From: Ruminococcus sp.
Lineage (GTDB): Bacteria > Bacillota > Clostridia > Oscillospirales > Ruminococcaceae
Assembly (NCBI GenBank): GCA_029063695.1
Contig: JAIDNR010000187.1
Location: 1-7,985, forward strand
Length of the DNA: 7,985 nucleotides
Reading direction: 5' to 3'
The notes below the pieces were generated by a model, which saw nothing but the letters and a program-made list of their open reading frames with translations, was not told where the DNA came from and did no database searches. Shown here in pieces: positions 6,066 to 7,985 of the stretch (its first letter is position 1; every line of letters starts with the position of its first letter). The translations under genes were made by a program, and so were the position numbers.

Positions 6066-7000
6066 TGAATAATTTTAATGACATCAGAACAGGTAATATA
6101 AAACAGCCTAAAGGTTCAGCAGGAAAACTGGTTGCGGTAATTGTTGTATGCATAATTGCGACAGTACTTTTATTAAGTTCGTTCACAATAGTTCCGGCAG
6201 GCAACACTGGTGTTATACTTACATTAGGCAAGGTATCAAATACATCTTTCGGCGAAGGATTCCACCTGAAAGTACCATTCATACAGAACGTTGAAAATAT
6301 GTCAAATAAGATTCAGGTGTATGAAACTCCCGCATCTGCCGTCTCCAAAGACTTGCAGACAATCAGTTCAAATATCGCCGTAAACTACAGACTTGTATCA
6401 GACAAAGCGGCTGATATGTACCAGAATGTAGGTACTGAATATCAGACAGTACTTATCGCACCCGTCGTACAGGAATGTATGAAGTCCGCCACAGCAAAAT
6501 ATACTGCCGAACAGCTTATTACAGAACGTCAGGCAGTCGGCGACGAGGTAAAATCCGCACTTGATTCAAAACTCAATTCTTACGGAATATACATTGAGAA
6601 ATTCAATATTGTAAACTTCGACTTCTCTGCTGAGTTTAATAATGCAATCGAAGCAAAACAGGTTGCAGAGCAGAACCTCCTTAAAACTGAGACGGAGCAA
6701 AAGCAGGCTATTACAGTTGCTGAAGCTCAGGCAAAACAGAAAGTAATTGCTGCTGAGGCAAATGCGAATGCTATCCTTGCTGAAGCTGAGGCACAGGCAG
6801 AAGCTAACCGCCTGCTTGAAGCTTCTCTCTCAGATAAAGTCATTGCTTATGAGCAGATTGACAAGTGGGACGGCGTTATGCCTAAGGTTGTAAGCGGAGA
6901 CAGCAACGGTATGCTTATCAATATTAATCCTGACGACCTTGGTTCATCATCAGCACCATATACTCCTCCCGTGACTACACAGGACAACAGCGAGGAATAA
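6065..7000 (+). CDS. SPFH/Band 7 (prohibitin-family) membrane protein
   Basis: The 311-residue product has a short cytoplasmic start, one membrane helix (about 21-41) and an SPFH domain from about 42 to 200. The domain carries the familiar VPAGNTGVILTLGKV (43-57) and FGEGFHLKVPFIQNV (62-76) elements. Residues about 195-255 form an Ala/Glu/Gln-rich coiled coil (AEAQAKQKVIAAEANANA), typical of proteins that build ring or cage oligomers at the membrane. The tail (about 290-311) is low-complexity Ser/Pro/Thr and acidic. Prohibitin-like SPFH proteins scaffold membrane microdomains or regulate membrane proteases; no NfeD or FtsH partner gene is present here. AAGGAG at 6051-6056 with an eight-base spacer supports the start, and the TAATG overlap with the preceding small gene implies translational coupling. 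It is closer to the prohibitin/HflC type than to flotillin, judged by length. Confidence 0.92.
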   Translation: MNNFNDIRTGNIKQPKGSAGKLVAVIVVCIIATVLLLSSFTIVPAGNTGVILTLGKVSNTSFGEGFHLKVPFIQNVENMSNKIQVYETPASAVSKDLQTISSNIAVNYRLVSDKAADMYQNVGTEYQTVLIAPVVQECMKSATAKYTAEQLITERQAVGDEVKSALDSKLNSYGIYIEKFNIVNFDFSAEFNNAIEAKQVAEQNLLKTETEQKQAITVAEAQAKQKVIAAEANANAILAEAEAQAEANRLLEASLSDKVIAYEQIDKWDGVMPKVVSGDSNGMLININPDDLGSSSAPYTPPVTTQDNSEE

Positions 7001-7003
7001 ATC

Positions 7004-7090
7004 ATGAGAAAACGCAGATGTTCATTGTTTGACTTAGGTGATATAATCGGAGGAATTATAGAAATTATCCTTGATATATTGATTAATTAA
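7004..7090 (+). CDS. 28-residue cationic-hydrophobic microprotein
   Basis: A 28-codon frame begins three bases after the SPFH stop. GAGGA at 6992-6996, inside the last codons of the SPFH gene, gives a seven-base spacer, so initiation is well supported. The peptide starts MRKRRC, then LFDLGDIIGG, then an isoleucine/leucine-rich helix (IIEIILDILIN). It would form a short membrane-associated or amphipathic helix with an arginine-rich cytoplasmic end. Placement and ribosome site suggest a genuine gene co-transcribed with the SPFH protein and possibly acting with it. Toxic peptide, membrane-protein partner or chance frame are alternatives; comparison across related genomes would decide. I do not recognise the family. 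Confidence 0.55.
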   Translation: MRKRRCSLFDLGDIIGGIIEIILDILIN

Positions 7091-7107
7091 GCCATCTGCC
7101 ATATTAC
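7079..7107 (+). promoter_or_regulatory. Possible internal promoter before the 3' stem-loops
   Basis: TTGATT (7079-7084) and TATTAC (7102-7107) are 17 bases apart, each four of six to consensus. Transcription would begin near 7113, just before the first stem-loop, and end at the terminator, giving a transcript of about 80 bases. AT-rich DNA throws up such matches by chance, so this is weak. Confidence 0.22.
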
Positions 7108-7117
7108 ATATAGGGAA

Positions 7118-7150
7118 GTGCGGAGAAATCAGTTGGGGAACTGACCGCAC
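7118..7150 (+). other. Two-tiered stem-loop in the 3' region of the cassette
   Basis: GTGCGG (7118-7123) pairs with CCGCAC (7145-7150), and TCAGTT (7129-7134) pairs with AACTGA (7139-7144) around a GGGG loop. The 5' side alone has a five-base bulge, AGAAA (7124-7128). Twelve perfect base pairs in two stacked stems is unlikely by chance. No T-run follows it directly, so it is not the terminator itself. It may be a small RNA, an mRNA-stabilising element or a protein site; no known riboswitch class was recognised. Confidence 0.6.
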
Positions 7151-7151
7151 G

Positions 7152-7194
7152 AAAAAACACCGTCCGAGTTTTTTACTCGGGCGGTGCATTTTTT
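7152..7194. terminator. Bidirectional rho-independent terminator
   Basis: CACCGTCCGAG (7158-7168) pairs with CTCGGGCGGTG (7176-7186), eleven pairs with one G-T, around a seven-base loop. Six T follow on the plus strand (7189-7194), and six A precede it (7152-7157), giving six T on the minus strand. It lies between two converging transcripts, the SPFH cassette and pdaA, whose stop is at 7196-7198, and can end both. Confidence 0.93.
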
Positions 7195-7195
7195 A

Positions 7196-7927
7196 TTATA
7201 CTGTGAAACCCTGTTCCCTGAAATTATCTATGACTTCTCCTAAAATCTGAGCATTCGTAGCCGAAACAGAGTGGAGCAGGAGAATTTCTCCTCCGTGAGC
7301 CGATTCTGTGAGCTTTTTTATTCCCTCCGCCGGGAGCGGCTGACTGTCAGTTATCCAGTCTACATAAGCAAAGCTCCAGAATACAGTCTTGTAACCGCAG
7401 TTATGAACGGTTTCAAGTGCCTGCTCCGAATATTCACCGCACGGACAGCGGAAATACTGCATTTCATAGCCATAATTGTTTAATACAAAGTTGTGCAGTG
7501 ACATTATTTCTTCCTCAGCCTCTTTCTGCGAGAGTTTCGGGAGACTTGCGTGTGTCATTCCGTGATTTCCGAGAGTGTGACCCTCGGCAATCATACGTTT
7601 AACAAGAGATTCTTCCTTTTTGGCATAGTCACCGGTAAGAAAGAAAATCGCCTTGACATTTTTTTCTTTCAGTGTATCAAGAATTTTTTCAGTATATCCG
7701 TTTTCATAACCCTGGTCAAAGGTTATGATTATTCTTTTTTCGTCCTGAGATACAGCACAGGCATCAAAATCGCCGTATCTTTCATTGAACTGCAAAGCAT
7801 CAAGCGGACGGTTTAGACTGTCTGTTGACATTCCCTGTCCATAGCCTTTGACTGTATTATCAAGTGCATACACAGCCGATACAGGCATAAGCGATGCTGT
7901 AAGAACAGCCGGAATAATATATTTCAT
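7196..7927 (-). CDS. pdaA: PdaA-type peptidoglycan N-acetylmuramic acid de-N-acetylase
   Basis: The 243-residue product has a signal peptide (KYIIPAVLTASLMPVSA, cleavage likely after VYA at 21) and a NodB deacetylase domain. It follows B. subtilis PdaA closely: TFDQGYENGYTEKILD (69-84, PdaA TFDNGYENGYT), metal ligands Asp71, His122 and His126 in GNHGMTH, FRCPCGEYSE (159-168) where relatives have RPPRG, VFWSFAYVDW (182-191) and LLLHSVSATNA (216-226) with His219. PdaA removes acetyl groups from muramic acid during formation of muramic-delta-lactam in spore cortex, the mark that cortex-lytic enzymes need at germination. The C-terminus stops shortly after the last motif, without the usual short extension. 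TTG 7933 is also open but AAGGAG at 7937-7942 is nine bases from ATG 7927 and only three from TTG, so ATG is chosen. The odd RCPCG in motif 3 keeps the exact activity slightly open. Confidence 0.9.
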   Translation of the reverse strand: MKYIIPAVLTASLMPVSAVYALDNTVKGYGQGMSTDSLNRPLDALQFNERYGDFDACAVSQDEKRIIITFDQGYENGYTEKILDTLKEKNVKAIFFLTGDYAKKEESLVKRMIAEGHTLGNHGMTHASLPKLSQKEAEEEIMSLHNFVLNNYGYEMQYFRCPCGEYSEQALETVHNCGYKTVFWSFAYVDWITDSQPLPAEGIKKLTESAHGGEILLLHSVSATNAQILGEVIDNFREQGFTV

Positions 7928-7936
7928 TGTCAATCA

Positions 7937-7942
7937 CTCCTT
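7937..7942 (-). promoter_or_regulatory. Ribosome binding site deciding the pdaA start
   Basis: The minus strand reads AAGGAG, nine bases before ATG 7927. It is three bases from the in-frame TTG 7933, which is too close for efficient initiation. Confidence 0.75.
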
Positions 7943-7950
7943 GCGTGGAG

Positions 7951-7968
7951 TGCGGAATTTCTTCCGCA
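7951..7968 (-). promoter_or_regulatory. Stem-loop at the start of the pdaA leader
   Basis: TGCGGAA (7968-7962 on the minus strand) and TTCCGCA (7957-7951) pair perfectly over seven bases around GAAA, a GNRA-type tetraloop. It lies at the predicted 5' end of the pdaA transcript, about eight bases before the ribosome site. It could stabilise the message, or the inverted repeat could be an operator at the transcription start. Confidence 0.5.
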
Positions 7969-7973
7969 ATAGT

Positions 7974-7982
7974 ATTATATCA
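7974..7982 (-). promoter_or_regulatory. Extended -10 element of the pdaA promoter
   Basis: On the minus strand TATAAT (7979-7974) is preceded by TG one base upstream (TGATATAAT), an extended -10 element. The start of transcription would be near 7967, at the foot of the leader stem-loop. Any -35 box lies beyond the window. TATAATA is shared with the candidate gerAA promoter and resembles a sigma-G -10, which would suit pdaA. Confidence 0.5.
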
Positions 7983-7985
7983 CAC

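Noticed and set aside
7928..7933. TTG start codon for pdaA, two codons upstream
   Set aside because: The ribosome site would be only three bases away, while ATG 7927 has a workable nine-base spacer and starts directly with the signal peptide.

Overview
The window is AT-rich DNA that most likely comes from an endospore-forming member of the Clostridia. The evidence is a three-gene germinant-receptor operon of the GerA type, a PdaA-type muramic-delta-lactam de-N-acetylase, a DUF1836 regulator, and strong Shine-Dalgarno sequences (GGAGG type) before almost every gene. Gene content and protein style resemble gut Ruminococcaceae/Oscillospiraceae; that placement is inference. No tRNA, rRNA, CRISPR array or insertion sequence was seen. 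The left edge is not genomic: positions 9-38 match a slightly corrupted Nextera/Tn5 sequencing adapter, so the contig ends there and position 39 is the first credible genomic base.

Layout. (1) 39-2628, minus strand: the operon gerAA-gerAB-gerAC, transcribed right to left with overlapping ends. gerAC is cut off by the contig end after about 51 codons. (2) 2714-4954, minus strand: a 746-residue membrane-anchored extracytoplasmic protein of unknown function with its own sigma-A-type promoter and a strong terminator. It has an unusual acidic/aromatic tract and what looks like a C-terminal beta-sandwich module. (3) 4955-5254: a divergent control region with one promoter each way, a 14-bp palindrome, and two TCACGTGA sites bracketing the plus-strand promoter. 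(4) 5255-7090, plus strand: a tight cassette of a DUF1836 HTH regulator, a small glycine-rich membrane protein whose frame is broken here, an SPFH/prohibitin-family membrane protein, and a previously easy-to-miss 28-codon hydrophobic microprotein. (5) 7091-7195: two successive stem-loops, the second a bidirectional terminator. (6) 7196-7927, minus strand: pdaA, with a stem-loop leader and an extended -10 element at the right edge.

How the parts fit. The left and right ends are sporulation/germination genes: the Ger proteins form a germinant receptor in the spore inner membrane, and PdaA modifies spore cortex so that lytic enzymes recognise it at germination. The central plus-strand cassette is the least explained part. 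It pairs a probable self-regulated DUF1836 factor with SPFH and small membrane proteins, which suggests a membrane-organisation or envelope-response module. That reading is inference from domain content and gene order.
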